In this document: positions 1-8,793 of the stretch, piece by piece | How the letters are laid out: the number at the start of each line of letters is the position of its first letter | How positions within the stretch are numbered: the stretch's first letter is position 1 | Origin: JAGQIB01 sp041393395 | GTDB taxonomy: Bacteria; ARS69 | DNA: 64,000 bases | NCBI GenBank assembly: GCA_041393395.1 | Contig: JAWKKG010000008.1 | Coordinates: 124,001 to 188,000 of the forward strand | Reading direction: 5' to 3' | Translations under genes and position numbers: made by a program | The notes under the pieces: generated by a model | Told to the model about the DNA's origin: nothing | Database searches by the model: none | The model's input: only the letters and a program-made list of their open reading frames with translations

Positions 1-114
1 GTCACAGGTCTCCCGCGACCATCCGACGGCCGGGATCCCGCGCTCGGCGGCGACGCGCCCGATCTCGCGACCGAGCATCCCGGCCGCTCCCGTGTAGACG
101 ATCCGAGGACTCAT
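1..114 (-). CDS. rmlD: dTDP-4-dehydrorhamnose reductase, N-terminal fragment
   Basis: Only the first 38 codons lie in the window; the gene runs off the left edge. The N-terminus reads MSPRIVYTGAAGMLGREIG, a Rossmann nucleotide-binding turn of the RmlD type (TGAxGMLGRE). RmlD reduces dTDP-4-keto-L-rhamnose to dTDP-L-rhamnose with NAD(P)H in the cytoplasm, the last step of the donor pathway for surface glycans. Its ATG overlaps the TGA of the upstream thymidylyltransferase gene by four bases (ATGA), so the two are probably translationally coupled and serve the same pathway. Another extended short-chain sugar reductase is possible because the catalytic part is missing. Confidence 0.75.
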   Translation of the reverse strand, partial: MSPRIVYTGAAGMLGREIGRVAAERGIPAVGWSRETCD

Positions 115-1178
115 CCCGGGACCTGGATCTCCGAGTTGTCACCCACCATGAACCGGAACGCGCGCGGCCGGGTCTCGCCCTGCACGAGTCGCGCGTTGCG
201 GCCGATGAGGCTGCCCTCGACCCGGTGTCCGAGATGCTCGATGCGGCTGTTCTCCAGCACGATCGAGAACTCGATCTCCGAGCCGATGATCGCGCAGCCG
301 CGCGACACCGAAGTGAACGGCCCGACGTACGAATCGCGGATCTCCGTCCCCGCCCCGATGATCAGCGGCCCGCGCAGCTCCGAGTTCACCACGGTCGCTC
401 CCTCTTCCACCACGACCTCCCCGATGATGCGCGACGTGGAGTCCACGCTCCCCGCGACGTGACGGTCGAACGACAGCAACGCGACCCGGTTCGCCTCGAG
501 CATGTCCTCGAGCTTGCCCGTGTCCTTCCACCATCCCTTGATGACGTGGCTGCGGACGTCCTTGCCCTGGTCGATGAGCCACTGGATCGCATCGGTGATC
601 TCGAGCTCGCCGCGCGGCGACGGGCGGATCGCGTTCACCGCCTCGAAGATCGTGGGATCGAACATGTACACGCCCACCAGCGCATAGTCGGACTTCGGCC
701 GCGCCGGCTTCTCCTCGAGGCCCACGACCTTGCCGCCCACGATCTCGGCCACGCCGAAGGAAGACGGATTCGGAACCCGCGCCAGGAGGATCTGCGAGTT
801 CGGGCGTTCGGCCTGGAACTCGTGGACGAGCGGACCGATGCCGTCCTTGATGAAGTTGTCGCCGAGGTACATCACGAACGTGTCGCCCCGCAGGAAATCC
901 TCGGCGATCTTCACCGCGTGCGCGAGCCCGAGGGGCTCGTCCTGCCGGATGTAGGTCGTCTTCACGCCGAACGCGGAGCCGTCACCGACCGCGGCTTCGA
1001 TCTCCGCCGCCGTATCGCCCACGATGATGCCGATGTCGCGGATGCCCGCGTCCCGGATCGCCTCGATCGCAAAGAACAGGATCGGCTTGTTCGCCACGGG
1101 AACGAGCTGCTTCGCGCTCGTGTGCGTGATCGGACGCAGCCGTGTGCCCTTGCCGCCCGAAAGGATCAACGCCTTCAA
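111..1178 (-). CDS. rmlA: Glucose-1-phosphate thymidylyltransferase, long form
   Basis: 355 residues. The N-terminus carries the nucleotidyltransferase signature GGKGTRLRP with the downstream Lys of TSAKQLVPV, and D in YLGDNF is the usual metal-binding Asp. The enzyme makes dTDP-glucose from glucose-1-phosphate and dTTP, the first step to dTDP-rhamnose. Residues from about 245 onward look like hexapeptide (left-handed beta-helix) repeats, giving the 350-residue form known from archaea, actinobacteria and many uncultured phyla rather than the 290-residue enterobacterial form. It overlaps rmlD by four bases downstream and lies 28 bp after the PHP phosphatase gene. Confidence 0.88.
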   Translation of the reverse strand: MKALILSGGKGTRLRPITHTSAKQLVPVANKPILFFAIEAIRDAGIRDIGIIVGDTAAEIEAAVGDGSAFGVKTTYIRQDEPLGLAHAVKIAEDFLRGDTFVMYLGDNFIKDGIGPLVHEFQAERPNSQILLARVPNPSSFGVAEIVGGKVVGLEEKPARPKSDYALVGVYMFDPTIFEAVNAIRPSPRGELEITDAIQWLIDQGKDVRSHVIKGWWKDTGKLEDMLEANRVALLSFDRHVAGSVDSTSRIIGEVVVEEGATVVNSELRGPLIIGAGTEIRDSYVGPFTSVSRGCAIIGSEIEFSIVLENSRIEHLGHRVEGSLIGRNARLVQGETRPRAFRFMVGDNSEIQVPG

Positions 1179-1206
1179 GTCACACTCCTTGGACCGCGAA
1201 CGGTGG

Positions 1207-1998
1207 TCAGCTGTCGAAGAGTTTCCGCAGGAACCGGGCGCCCCGCGCCCGCGACTCCAGGTTCACGTCGCGCGGAACGTCGACATCCTCGCCGCGCGCG
1301 ATCGCCCAGGGCCGGTCCTCGCACATGCGTTTCGCCTCCTCCGCTCCCACGATCCGGGCCGCGATCTCGCGCCCCCGATCCAGGCAGAACGGACGGCGAC
1401 GTCGGTGGTGCGCGTCCGACGCGAGCAGGTGTCCGGCGCCGCGTTCCAGCAGATCCGCCGCCGCGGTCGCCGGAGCCTCGCCGTGGATTCCCACCAGGCT
1501 CGGCGCGTTGATCTGGATCAGCGCCCCGCGCGCGATCCAGTCCGCGACCGGTCGCGGATCCCGCTGCAGATCCGCGTTCCGCTCGGGGTGGGCGATGACC
1601 GCGGTAAGGCCGCGTCGCGCGAGCGCGTCGACCGCGTCACCGACGTGCGGCGGCATCTGGCGGAGCGAGAAATCGAACAGCACGTGCTTTCCGTTCTCGC
1701 CGAGCGGTACCGCCTTCTTCGCGAACTCCGCGGCCGAGACGTCGCTCGCGAGGTAGTTCTCCGCCCCCGGGAACACCTCGAGCGGAATGTCCGCGCGCTT
1801 CAACTCGCGCACGAGGTGCTTCCACTCCGCGTAGTTGTGCTCCGGCGACGTGTCGAACAGCTTCTCCCACAGGTGGGACGTCGCGAACACGGCCCGCACG
1901 CCGGTGGCGAGGGCATCGCGGGCGAGCTCGAGCGCGTCGGGCAGATCCACCGCGCCGTCGTCGACCCCCGGCAGGATGTGGCAGTGCAGGTCCAGCAT
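1207..1998 (-). CDS. PHP-family tyrosine-protein phosphatase (CpsB/CapC-like)
   Basis: 263 residues starting MLDLHCHILPGVDDGA, the hallmark of CpsB/CapC/YwqE PHP phosphatases. Further metal-ligand motifs are visible: a central HPERN (about residue 137) and a C-terminal SDAHH. In Firmicutes these Mn-dependent enzymes dephosphorylate the BY-kinase that controls capsule polymerisation and export. No kinase is encoded in the window, so a role in surface polysaccharide control is inferred from the family and from the adjacent rmlA-rmlD. The ATG overlaps the alaS stop by four bases. A histidinol-phosphatase-like role is less likely given the CpsB-type N-terminus. Confidence 0.8.
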   Translation of the reverse strand: MLDLHCHILPGVDDGAVDLPDALELARDALATGVRAVFATSHLWEKLFDTSPEHNYAEWKHLVRELKRADIPLEVFPGAENYLASDVSAAEFAKKAVPLGENGKHVLFDFSLRQMPPHVGDAVDALARRGLTAVIAHPERNADLQRDPRPVADWIARGALIQINAPSLVGIHGEAPATAAADLLERGAGHLLASDAHHRRRRPFCLDRGREIAARIVGAEEAKRMCEDRPWAIARGEDVDVPRDVNLESRARGARFLRKLFDS

Positions 1999-4688
1999 CA
2001 CGCCCCCGCGAGCTCCTGGAGGATTCCCGGCACGGCGTCCAAGGCCGCGCCCATCAACGCCGGGTCCTTGCCGCCGGCCGTCGCGAGGTGCGGCTTCCCG
2101 CCCCCGCCGCCGCCCGCGATCTTCGCCACCCGGCCCACGAGATCTCCCGCCTTCACGCGGCCCCCCTTCACGACGTCGTCGGAGACCGCCGCCACGAGGG
2201 CCACCTTGCCCTCGAGCTCGGCCGCCAGGACCACGACGGTCTTCGGCCCCGAACCGCGGAGCGAGTCGCCGAGATCGCGCAGCGCATCTCGACTCTCCAC
2301 CGGAACGCGTCCGCAGACGAGGCGATGCCCCGCGACCTCCCGCGCCGACGCGGCCAGGTCCTCGGCCGCGCCGCCGGCCGCCTCCCGCTCCAGCTCGTCT
2401 ACCCGTCGCTTGAGGCGACGCAGTTCGTTCTGCAGATCCTCGAGCCGGCGCTCGGCGTCCTCCGGCGTGGATCGCAGCAGCGACGCGAGACGGTCCAGGC
2501 GCTGTCGCGTGGATCGGGCCGCCGCCCACGCCGACGTTCCCGCGAACGCCTCCACGCGTCGCACGCCGGAAGCCACCGAGCCCTCGGAAGCGAACGCGAG
2601 GAAGCCGAGATCTCCCGTCAGGCCGACATGGGTGCCACCGCAGAGTTCCCGCGACGGCCCCATGGTGACCATGCGGACCTCGTCGCCGTACTTGTCGCCG
2701 AAGAACGCGAGCGCACCCGCCTCGATCGCGCGCGCGTACGGCATCGTCTCGATCGTCACCTCGTGATTCGCGCGCATCATCTCGTTCACGCGCTCGTCGA
2801 TGTGCGCGAGCTCGTCGGGCGTCACCGCCTCCGGATGCGAGAAGTCGAAGCGCAGGCGATCGGGGCCCACGAAGGAACCCTTCTGCTGCACGTGCGGTCC
2901 GAGGATCTCGCGAAGCGCGTGATGCACGAGGTGGGTCGCCGAATGGTGCGCCGTGACGTGTGCCCGATGCTCCACGTCGACGCGCTGGGCGACGCGGGCG
3001 CCCGCCCCGATCTCCCCGTCTTCCACCGTGCCGAAGTGAACGAACACCGCGCCGCCGGCCAGCTTCTGCGTATCCTCGATCTGGACGCGCGCTCCGTCCG
3101 CGAGGAACTCGCCCCGGTCGCCGACCTGGCCGCCCGACTCGCCGTAGAACGGCGTGGCCACGGTCACGAGAGCGACGCTCGCTCCCTCGCCCGCGCGCTC
3201 CGCGGGGCGGAGCGTGTCGCCATCCACGATCGCGAGAGAGCGTACGACCGATTCGTCGGCGAGCGTCGAGTAGCCGGTGAACGTCGTGGGCGTCGACTCC
3301 GACCCGCGCACCAGGATGTCGAGACCCTGCTTGCCGGCGGCGTTGCCCTTCCAGCTCGCGCGGCTGCGCTCCTTCTGCTCTTCCATGGCGGCGTAGAAGC
3401 CGCCTTCGTCGACCTCGAACCCCTTGCGCACGGCGACCGACGCGGTCAGCTCGAGCGGACAGCCGTACGTGTCGTACAGCCGGAACGCGACGTCGCCCCG
3501 GAGGACCCGTTCGCCCTCGGGGCCCACCTTCCACACGTCGCGGTCCCCGAGCTGGGCGAGCAGCTCGTCGATCCGCCGCATCCCTTCCTCCACCGTGCGC
3601 CGGAACAGGCGCTCCTCGCGCGCGGCGCCGTCGCGGATCGCATCGCGCCGCTCGATCAGCAGCGGGTACGCGTCCGACATCAGCTCCACCACGCCGTCGC
3701 ACGCTTCGGCCAGGAACTCGCGATCGATGCCGAGCAGCACGCCGTGGCTCACCGCACGACGCATGACCTTGCGGAGCACGTAGCCACGGCCCGTCTTGTC
3801 CGGATGCACGCCATCCGCGAGCAGGAACGCCGACGCGCGTGCGTGATCGGCGATGACGCGCTGCGACACCGAGTCGTCCGAGGCGTCGCCGGCGTATTCG
3901 CGGCCGGCGAGGCGGGCAATCCGGTCCAGCAGCGATCGGAACAGATCCCCGTCGTAGTTCGACAGCTTGCCCTGCACGACCGACGTGATGCGCTCGAGCC
4001 CCATGCCCGTGTCGATCGACGGCGCGGGCAGCGGGTGCAGCTTGCCCTCCGGGTCGCGGTCGTACTGCATGAAGACGAGGTTCCAGATCTCCATCCAGCG
4101 ATCGCCCTTGTTCACCTCGCCGGAGAGCGCCGGGCCGAGATCGTAGTGGATCTCCGAACAGGGGCCGCAGGCGCCCGTATCGCCCATGGACCAGAAGTTG
4201 TCCTTCATGCCGAAACGCAGGATCCGGTCGTCGCCGAACCCGGTGACCTTCTTCCAGAGTCCCGCGGCTTCGAGATCCTCCGGAATGCCGTCGGCGCCGC
4301 CGAACACCGTGATCGCGAGCCGCGACGGATCCAGGCCGAGCCGCTTCACGAGCAGCTCCCAGGCGTACGCGATCGCCTCTTCCTTGAAGTAGTCGCCGAA
4401 GGAGAAATTGCCGAGCATCTCGAAGAACGTGTGGTGCCGCGGAGTGCGCCCCACTTCCTCGAGATCGTTGTGCTTGCCCGACACGCGCAGACAGCGCTGC
4501 GAGCTCGCCGCGCGCGGCCACTCGCGGTGGGCGCGTCCCGTGAACACGTCCTTGAACGGGACCATCCCCGCGTTCACGAACAGCAGGGTCGGGTCATCCG
4601 GCGGCACGAGCGACGCGCTCGGCATGACCCGATGGTCCTTCTCCGCGAAGAACTCGAGGAACGTGTTCCGGATTTCCGCTGTCTTCAT
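1998..4688 (-). CDS. alaS: Alanyl-tRNA synthetase
   Basis: 896 residues, full length for bacterial AlaRS. It contains the class II catalytic core (N-terminus MKTAEIRNTFLEFF), the editing-domain zinc motifs HSATHL and CGGTH, and the C-terminal DHHA1/C-Ala domain with a glycine-rich stretch before KPHLATAGG. It charges tRNA-Ala and clears mischarged Ser/Gly. Two tRNA-Ala genes with the G3:U70 identity pair occur in this window (12424-12499 and 57104-57179). The recX-alaS gap is 42 bp, and recA-recX-alaS is a common bacterial order. Confidence 0.97.
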   Translation of the reverse strand: MKTAEIRNTFLEFFAEKDHRVMPSASLVPPDDPTLLFVNAGMVPFKDVFTGRAHREWPRAASSQRCLRVSGKHNDLEEVGRTPRHHTFFEMLGNFSFGDYFKEEAIAYAWELLVKRLGLDPSRLAITVFGGADGIPEDLEAAGLWKKVTGFGDDRILRFGMKDNFWSMGDTGACGPCSEIHYDLGPALSGEVNKGDRWMEIWNLVFMQYDRDPEGKLHPLPAPSIDTGMGLERITSVVQGKLSNYDGDLFRSLLDRIARLAGREYAGDASDDSVSQRVIADHARASAFLLADGVHPDKTGRGYVLRKVMRRAVSHGVLLGIDREFLAEACDGVVELMSDAYPLLIERRDAIRDGAAREERLFRRTVEEGMRRIDELLAQLGDRDVWKVGPEGERVLRGDVAFRLYDTYGCPLELTASVAVRKGFEVDEGGFYAAMEEQKERSRASWKGNAAGKQGLDILVRGSESTPTTFTGYSTLADESVVRSLAIVDGDTLRPAERAGEGASVALVTVATPFYGESGGQVGDRGEFLADGARVQIEDTQKLAGGAVFVHFGTVEDGEIGAGARVAQRVDVEHRAHVTAHHSATHLVHHALREILGPHVQQKGSFVGPDRLRFDFSHPEAVTPDELAHIDERVNEMMRANHEVTIETMPYARAIEAGALAFFGDKYGDEVRMVTMGPSRELCGGTHVGLTGDLGFLAFASEGSVASGVRRVEAFAGTSAWAAARSTRQRLDRLASLLRSTPEDAERRLEDLQNELRRLKRRVDELEREAAGGAAEDLAASAREVAGHRLVCGRVPVESRDALRDLGDSLRGSGPKTVVVLAAELEGKVALVAAVSDDVVKGGRVKAGDLVGRVAKIAGGGGGGKPHLATAGGKDPALMGAALDAVPGILQELAGA

Positions 4689-4730
4689 GCTCGTTTCGAC
4701 CTCGCGGGGCCGCCCCCGTGTATTGACTGT

Positions 4731-5276
4731 CTAGTCGTTCGAACCCTCGTCCGGGAAGCCCCGCGCTTCCGCGAACCGGCCGATCGCCTCGCGCACGGCG
4801 TCGGGTGGGAACCCGCGCCGTGCGAGCGCACCCCACATGCGACGTCGCGCCACGGGCGCCGTGAGACCCGACCACTTGCCCGCGGATTTCTCGAGCACGG
4901 CGAGCGCCAGATCCGCTTCCGTCTCCGGCGGCACCTCCTCGGCCATCGCCGCCTCGACCGTTTCCTCGCTCACACCGCGGCGGGCGAGCTCTCGCCGGAG
5001 CAGCCCCCGTCCGCGCGGCGCGAAACGGCCGCGGTCGCGAATCCACGCGCGGCTCGTCTCCTCGTCGTCCACGAGGCCGAGCTCCGCGAGACGCACGAGC
5101 GCCTCCTCCACGACCGGCTCCGTGAAGCCGAGTCGCCCGAGGTACGCCCGGACCTCCTGCTCGAAACGTCGGCGGGGCGTGAGGTAGGCGATCGCCGCCT
5201 CCACGGGAGAGGCGGGCGGCGCCTTCACCGCCCGCTCTTCCCGGGTTCCGTCAGTCCTTTTCCGCGGTCGCGGCAA
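4731..5276 (-). CDS. recX: Regulatory protein RecX
   Basis: About 181 residues, arginine-rich, with three tandem three-helix RecX repeats (LTPRRRFEQEVRAYLGRLGF, then GRGLLRRELARRGV, then a third around RRMWGALARRGF). RecX binds RecA filaments and modulates strand exchange. The reading frame overlaps the 3' end of recA by 26 bp when started at TTG 5276; a GTG at 5228 is an alternative, and neither has a convincing Shine-Dalgarno. Position directly after recA fits the usual operon and suggests translational coupling. Confidence 0.85.
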   Translation of the reverse strand: MPRPRKRTDGTREERAVKAPPASPVEAAIAYLTPRRRFEQEVRAYLGRLGFTEPVVEEALVRLAELGLVDDEETSRAWIRDRGRFAPRGRGLLRRELARRGVSEETVEAAMAEEVPPETEADLALAVLEKSAGKWSGLTAPVARRRMWGALARRGFPPDAVREAIGRFAEARGFPDEGSND

Positions 5277-6345
5277 CGGTCTCTTCCGTCTCCTCGGCTC
5301 CGTTCCGGGCCGGGAGTGCCGACACGATGCCGTATGCGGTCCGGACCTCCTGCTCCAGACGGGCGAGAACGTCGGGATTCTCGCGCAGGAACGATTTCGC
5401 GTTCTCGCGCCCCTGTCCGATCCGATCCGCTCCGTACGAGAACCAGCTGCCCGACTTCTCCACGATGTTCTTCTCCACCGCGAGATCGATCAGGTCGCCC
5501 TCGTAGGAGATGCCCTCGCCGTAGATGATGTCGAACTCCGCCTCGCGGAACGGCGGCGCCAGCTTGTTCTTCACGACCTTCACGCGCGTGCGGTTGCCGA
5601 CCGCCGCCGTGCCTTCCTTGATCGCACCGATGCGACGGATGTCCAGGCGGATCGAAGAGTAGAACTTGAGCGCGTTACCGCCCGTGGTCGTCTCCGGGTT
5701 GCCGAACATCACGCCGATCTTCATGCGGATCTGGTTGATGAAGATGATGCAGGTGCGCGACTTGGAGACGGAGCCGGTCAGCTTCCGCATGGCCTGCGAC
5801 ATCAGGCGCGCCTGCAGACCGACGTTGTGATCGCCCATCTCGCCCTCGATCTCCGCGCGCGGCACGAGCGCCGCCACCGAGTCGATCGCGATGATGTCGA
5901 CCGCGTTCGAGCGGACGAGCATGTCCGTGATCTCGAGCGCCTGCTCCCCGGTGTCCGGCTGCGAGACGAGGAGATCGTCGATGTTCACTCCGAGCGCCTG
6001 CGCGTACTTCGCGTCGAGCGCATGCTCGGCGTCGATGAACGCCGCCGTGCCGCCCTGCCGCTGCGCATTCGCCATCATGTGGAGCACGAGGGTGGTCTTG
6101 CCCGAAGACTCGGGCCCGAACACCTCCACGATCCGTCCCCGCGGCACGCCGCCGATCCCGAGCGCCAGATCCAGCGAGAGCGAACCGCTCGGCACGACAC
6201 GGATGCCTTCCTCCGTCTGCCGCGGGTCGCCCAGACGCATGATGGCGCCCTTTCCGAACTGCCGCTCGATCTGACCGACGGCGAGATCGAGCTGCTTCTC
6301 GCGGTTCGGCTGCTGCGCACCGCGCGTGGTGGTCATCCCCTTCAT
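5251..6345 (-). CDS. recA: Recombinase RecA
   Basis: 364 residues. Walker A is GPESSGKT at about residues 77-84, and the MAW signature, the L1 loop and the L2 region around FGNPETTTGGNALKFY are all intact. RecA forms filaments on ssDNA, catalyses homologous pairing and stimulates LexA-type self-cleavage. The gene sits inside a cinA-thpR-recA-recX run and its ATG overlaps the thpR stop by four bases (ATGA). I found no palindromic SOS box immediately upstream, so any damage induction would come from a promoter further upstream in the operon. Confidence 0.98.
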   Translation of the reverse strand: MKGMTTTRGAQQPNREKQLDLAVGQIERQFGKGAIMRLGDPRQTEEGIRVVPSGSLSLDLALGIGGVPRGRIVEVFGPESSGKTTLVLHMMANAQRQGGTAAFIDAEHALDAKYAQALGVNIDDLLVSQPDTGEQALEITDMLVRSNAVDIIAIDSVAALVPRAEIEGEMGDHNVGLQARLMSQAMRKLTGSVSKSRTCIIFINQIRMKIGVMFGNPETTTGGNALKFYSSIRLDIRRIGAIKEGTAAVGNRTRVKVVKNKLAPPFREAEFDIIYGEGISYEGDLIDLAVEKNIVEKSGSWFSYGADRIGQGRENAKSFLRENPDVLARLEQEVRTAYGIVSALPARNGAEETEETVAATAEKD

Positions 6346-7031
6346 GAAGCCCTCCTCCTATCCTCGGGTGGAGTCGCGAGCGGGAGCCGCGCGACCACCC
6401 GGTACTCTGCTCCCCGGGGCGAGAGCAGACTCTCGACCAACGTCACCTCCTCCAGAAACCGCTCGCTTCCCTCGAAGCGCAGTTCGCGGAGGAGATCCCG
6501 GAGCGCGCCGTGATCCCGGGGGGAACGCGGACGTCCGAGCGTGAGATGCGCCCGGAACGGTCGATCCGACGGACGCACGAACGCGTGCGCCGCCAGCTCT
6601 CGTTCCAGTCGCGACGCGAGGGCGGCGAGCTCCCGTGCTCCTTCCGCCACTCCCGTCCACACCACCCGCACGTCGCCGCGCGCGGGAAAGGTCCCGAGTC
6701 CGGACAGGCGCCACGCGAAGGGCGCTGCCGGTCGCGTCGCCCGGGCGAGAAGCTCCGTGAGCTCTTCACCCCGGACGTCCGGAACGTCTCCCAGGAACTG
6801 CAACGTCACGTGCAGGTTGCCGGGCGGAGCCCATCGCACGTCTCCGTCGAACCGACGAAGCCGCTCGAGGATCCGTTCCAGCTCGCCACGAGCACCGGCG
6901 TCCGGCCAGGCGGCGACGAAGAGTCTCCGGTGCCGGCCCGATCCCCCGGGATTCGGCCCCGCGGGATTCGGCCCCACCGGATTCGACCGGGACGATTCCG
7001 GCCGAGGTCCCGGGGACCCCGGGCTCGTCAC
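6342..7031 (-). CDS. thpR: RNA 2',3'-cyclic phosphodiesterase (2H family)
   Basis: About 229 residues from a GTG that overlaps the cinA stop (GTGA). The two 2H-phosphoesterase motifs are present as HVTLQF and HLTLGR with the usual spacing, so the catalytic pair is intact. The family (ThpR/LigT) hydrolyses 2',3'-cyclic phosphates and can ligate tRNA halves through 2'-5' bonds in vitro. The first 40 residues are odd: a proline/asparagine-rich stretch built from a 15-bp tandem repeat (6948-6992) encoding repeats of a GPNP unit, not expected in the family, whose domain starts near RRLFVAAWP. Translation could also start later. Confidence 0.85.
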   Translation of the reverse strand: MTSPGSPGPRPESSRSNPVGPNPAGPNPGGSGRHRRLFVAAWPDAGARGELERILERLRRFDGDVRWAPPGNLHVTLQFLGDVPDVRGEELTELLARATRPAAPFAWRLSGLGTFPARGDVRVVWTGVAEGARELAALASRLERELAAHAFVRPSDRPFRAHLTLGRPRSPRDHGALRDLLRELRFEGSERFLEEVTLVESLLSPRGAEYRVVARLPLATPPEDRRRAS

Positions 7032-8320
7032 CCGTCCGACTCCACCAGCCGACGATAGGCGATTTCCAGCGCCTTGTTGACCGTTCGTTCGCGGACCATC
7101 TCGCGAGGCCCCGGGAAGCGGAACGAGCTCGCCCCGGCGCCCCGATCGTCGGCCCAGCCGATCCAAACGGTCCCGACCGGCTTCTCGGCCGTACCGCCTC
7201 CGGGGCCCGCCACGCCCGTGACCGACAGGCCGAGCACCGGGAGCACCGCTCCCGACGGTCCGATCGCAGCGATCGTGCTTCCCGCGCTGCCGGCGGCGGC
7301 GAAGCGCTCACGAACGCCGACGGCCATCGCCTCGGCGACGGCCGCAGAGACGGCGCCTTCGCTCTCGATCCGCGCGGGATCGACGCCGAGCTGCCCCGCC
7401 TTGATCTCGTTCGCATACGCCACGACGCCGCCAAGGTACACCGAAGACGAACCCGGAACATCGGTGATTCGAGCCCCGATGAGCCCACCCGTGCAGGATT
7501 CGGCCGTGGCGAGCCATCGATTGCGTGCGCGGGCCGCCGCGACCACCGACTCCTCGATCGAGCGGCCGGGCAGCGCCCAGTCGCCGAGCAGGGTCCGAAC
7601 CTCCGACTCGGCGGCATCCAGGACTTCCGCGTCGAGGCCGCCCGGCGCGAAGACGCGCACCCGCACCCCACCGGGGCCCGGCAGGAACGCGAGTCGCGCG
7701 CCCGGCGGCGCCCGGAAGCCGCCCTCCTCGAGTCGCTCGGCCACGCGCACCTCGCCGATGCCCGCGGTGGCGATCGTTCGCTCCCAGGACACGTCGGGTC
7801 GCCCGACCGCGCGCGCCACGGCGTCGATCATCGCCGACGCCTCCATCGGCACGCCGGGGAGCGACCACAGATCGCAGCCGCCGACCCGGACCCGGAAGCC
7901 CGCGGCCGAGCCCACGGGATTCGCGACGATCGAGGCGCCGCGCGGGAACTGCGCCTGCCGCTTCACGTTCTCCGACGGCGCACCGAGCCCGCGCGCGGCC
8001 ATCAACGCGGCGAGGCGCTCGAGCGCCGCCGCGTCCTCCACGAGCGGCACGCCCAGGCAATCGGCCACGCCGTCGCGCGTGACATCGTCCGACGTGGGAC
8101 CGAGTCCTCCCGTGACGACGAGCACGTCCGCGCCTTCGGCCAGGCGTCGGATCGCCTGCGCGATCACCGCGCGATCATCCCGCGTGAACTCGACGCGATC
8201 GATCACGACGCCCGCGTTTGCGAGCGCAGTGGTGATCATGCGGACGTTGCGATCGGAGATGGTGCCGCCCAGCAGCTCGTCGCCCACGAGCAGGATGCGA
8301 CCGACCCGAGCCTCGCTCAA
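7028..8320 (-). CDS. cinA: CinA family nicotinamide-nucleotide amidohydrolase
   Basis: 430 residues from a TTG that overlaps the pgpA stop (TTGA); this start gives the family's normal length and begins just before VGRILLVGDELLGG, the MoCF-like N-terminal domain (residues about 8-170, with VVTGGLGPTSDD). The C-terminal CinA domain (about 260-425) carries ATAESCTGG with the serine used for NMN deamidation. The protein recycles pyridine nucleotides and in some bacteria is linked to competence. The cinA-thpR-recA order is widespread, so co-expression with recA is expected. Confidence 0.9.
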   Translation of the reverse strand: MSEARVGRILLVGDELLGGTISDRNVRMITTALANAGVVIDRVEFTRDDRAVIAQAIRRLAEGADVLVVTGGLGPTSDDVTRDGVADCLGVPLVEDAAALERLAALMAARGLGAPSENVKRQAQFPRGASIVANPVGSAAGFRVRVGGCDLWSLPGVPMEASAMIDAVARAVGRPDVSWERTIATAGIGEVRVAERLEEGGFRAPPGARLAFLPGPGGVRVRVFAPGGLDAEVLDAAESEVRTLLGDWALPGRSIEESVVAAARARNRWLATAESCTGGLIGARITDVPGSSSVYLGGVVAYANEIKAGQLGVDPARIESEGAVSAAVAEAMAVGVRERFAAAGSAGSTIAAIGPSGAVLPVLGLSVTGVAGPGGGTAEKPVGTVWIGWADDRGAGASSFRFPGPREMVRERTVNKALEIAYRRLVESDG

Positions 8321-8793
8321 CGCAGCACTTCCGGCAGCAGCGGCAGCAGGAAGTGCAGTGCGATGCGCGCGTAGATGCCGGCGAACACGTCGTCCGCCAT
8401 CACGCCCCAGCCGTTGGTCCACTCCTGGCTCTTCCCGGCCGGCCACGGCTTCACGATGTCGAACAGGCGGAACAACACGAAGCCGAGCCCGGCCGCACCG
8501 ATCGACGGCGCCACCGCCACGACCGTGATCCACTGCCCCACGACCTCGTCCCACACGATGGGGCTCGCGTCCTCGCCGAACTCGTCCTCGCCGAGCTTCG
8601 ACGCGGGCACGCCGATCCCCGCCGCGACGACCAGGAACACGATCGTGGTCCAGGCGAACGTTCCGTCCTGCCCGAGCGGCAGCGGCAGCCACAGCCAGAG
8701 GGCCAGCCCGAGCAGACTGCCCGCGGTCCCCGAAGCGAACGGGAAGAAGCCCGTGTACGCCCCCGTGGCGATGAAGCGGAGCAGCGGCCTCAC
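8317..8793 (-). CDS. pgpA: Phosphatidylglycerophosphatase A
   Basis: 158 residues from a GTG overlapping the pgsA stop (GTGA). The protein is mostly membrane helices and contains the PgpA signature region FFPFASGTAGSLLG near the N-terminus and the acidic DEVVGQ motif in the middle. It dephosphorylates phosphatidylglycerophosphate to phosphatidylglycerol at the inner membrane. The preceding gene, pgsA, makes its substrate, so the pair gives the last two steps of PG synthesis in one transcript. Length agrees with the family. Confidence 0.9.
   Translation of the reverse strand: MRPLLRFIATGAYTGFFPFASGTAGSLLGLALWLWLPLPLGQDGTFAWTTIVFLVVAAGIGVPASKLGEDEFGEDASPIVWDEVVGQWITVVAVAPSIGAAGLGFVLFRLFDIVKPWPAGKSQEWTNGWGVMADDVFAGIYARIALHFLLPLLPEVLR

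Noticed and set aside
2088..5528. Very long plus-strand open frame (about 1146 codons) opposite alaS and recX
   Set aside because: It mirrors high-GC third-position bias of strong minus-strand genes; the translation is Arg/His/Val-rich with no domain, and alaS and recX are certain.
6342..6420. SOS (LexA) box upstream of recA
   Set aside because: No convincing palindrome of either the GAAC or CTGT type; recA is inside an operon here.
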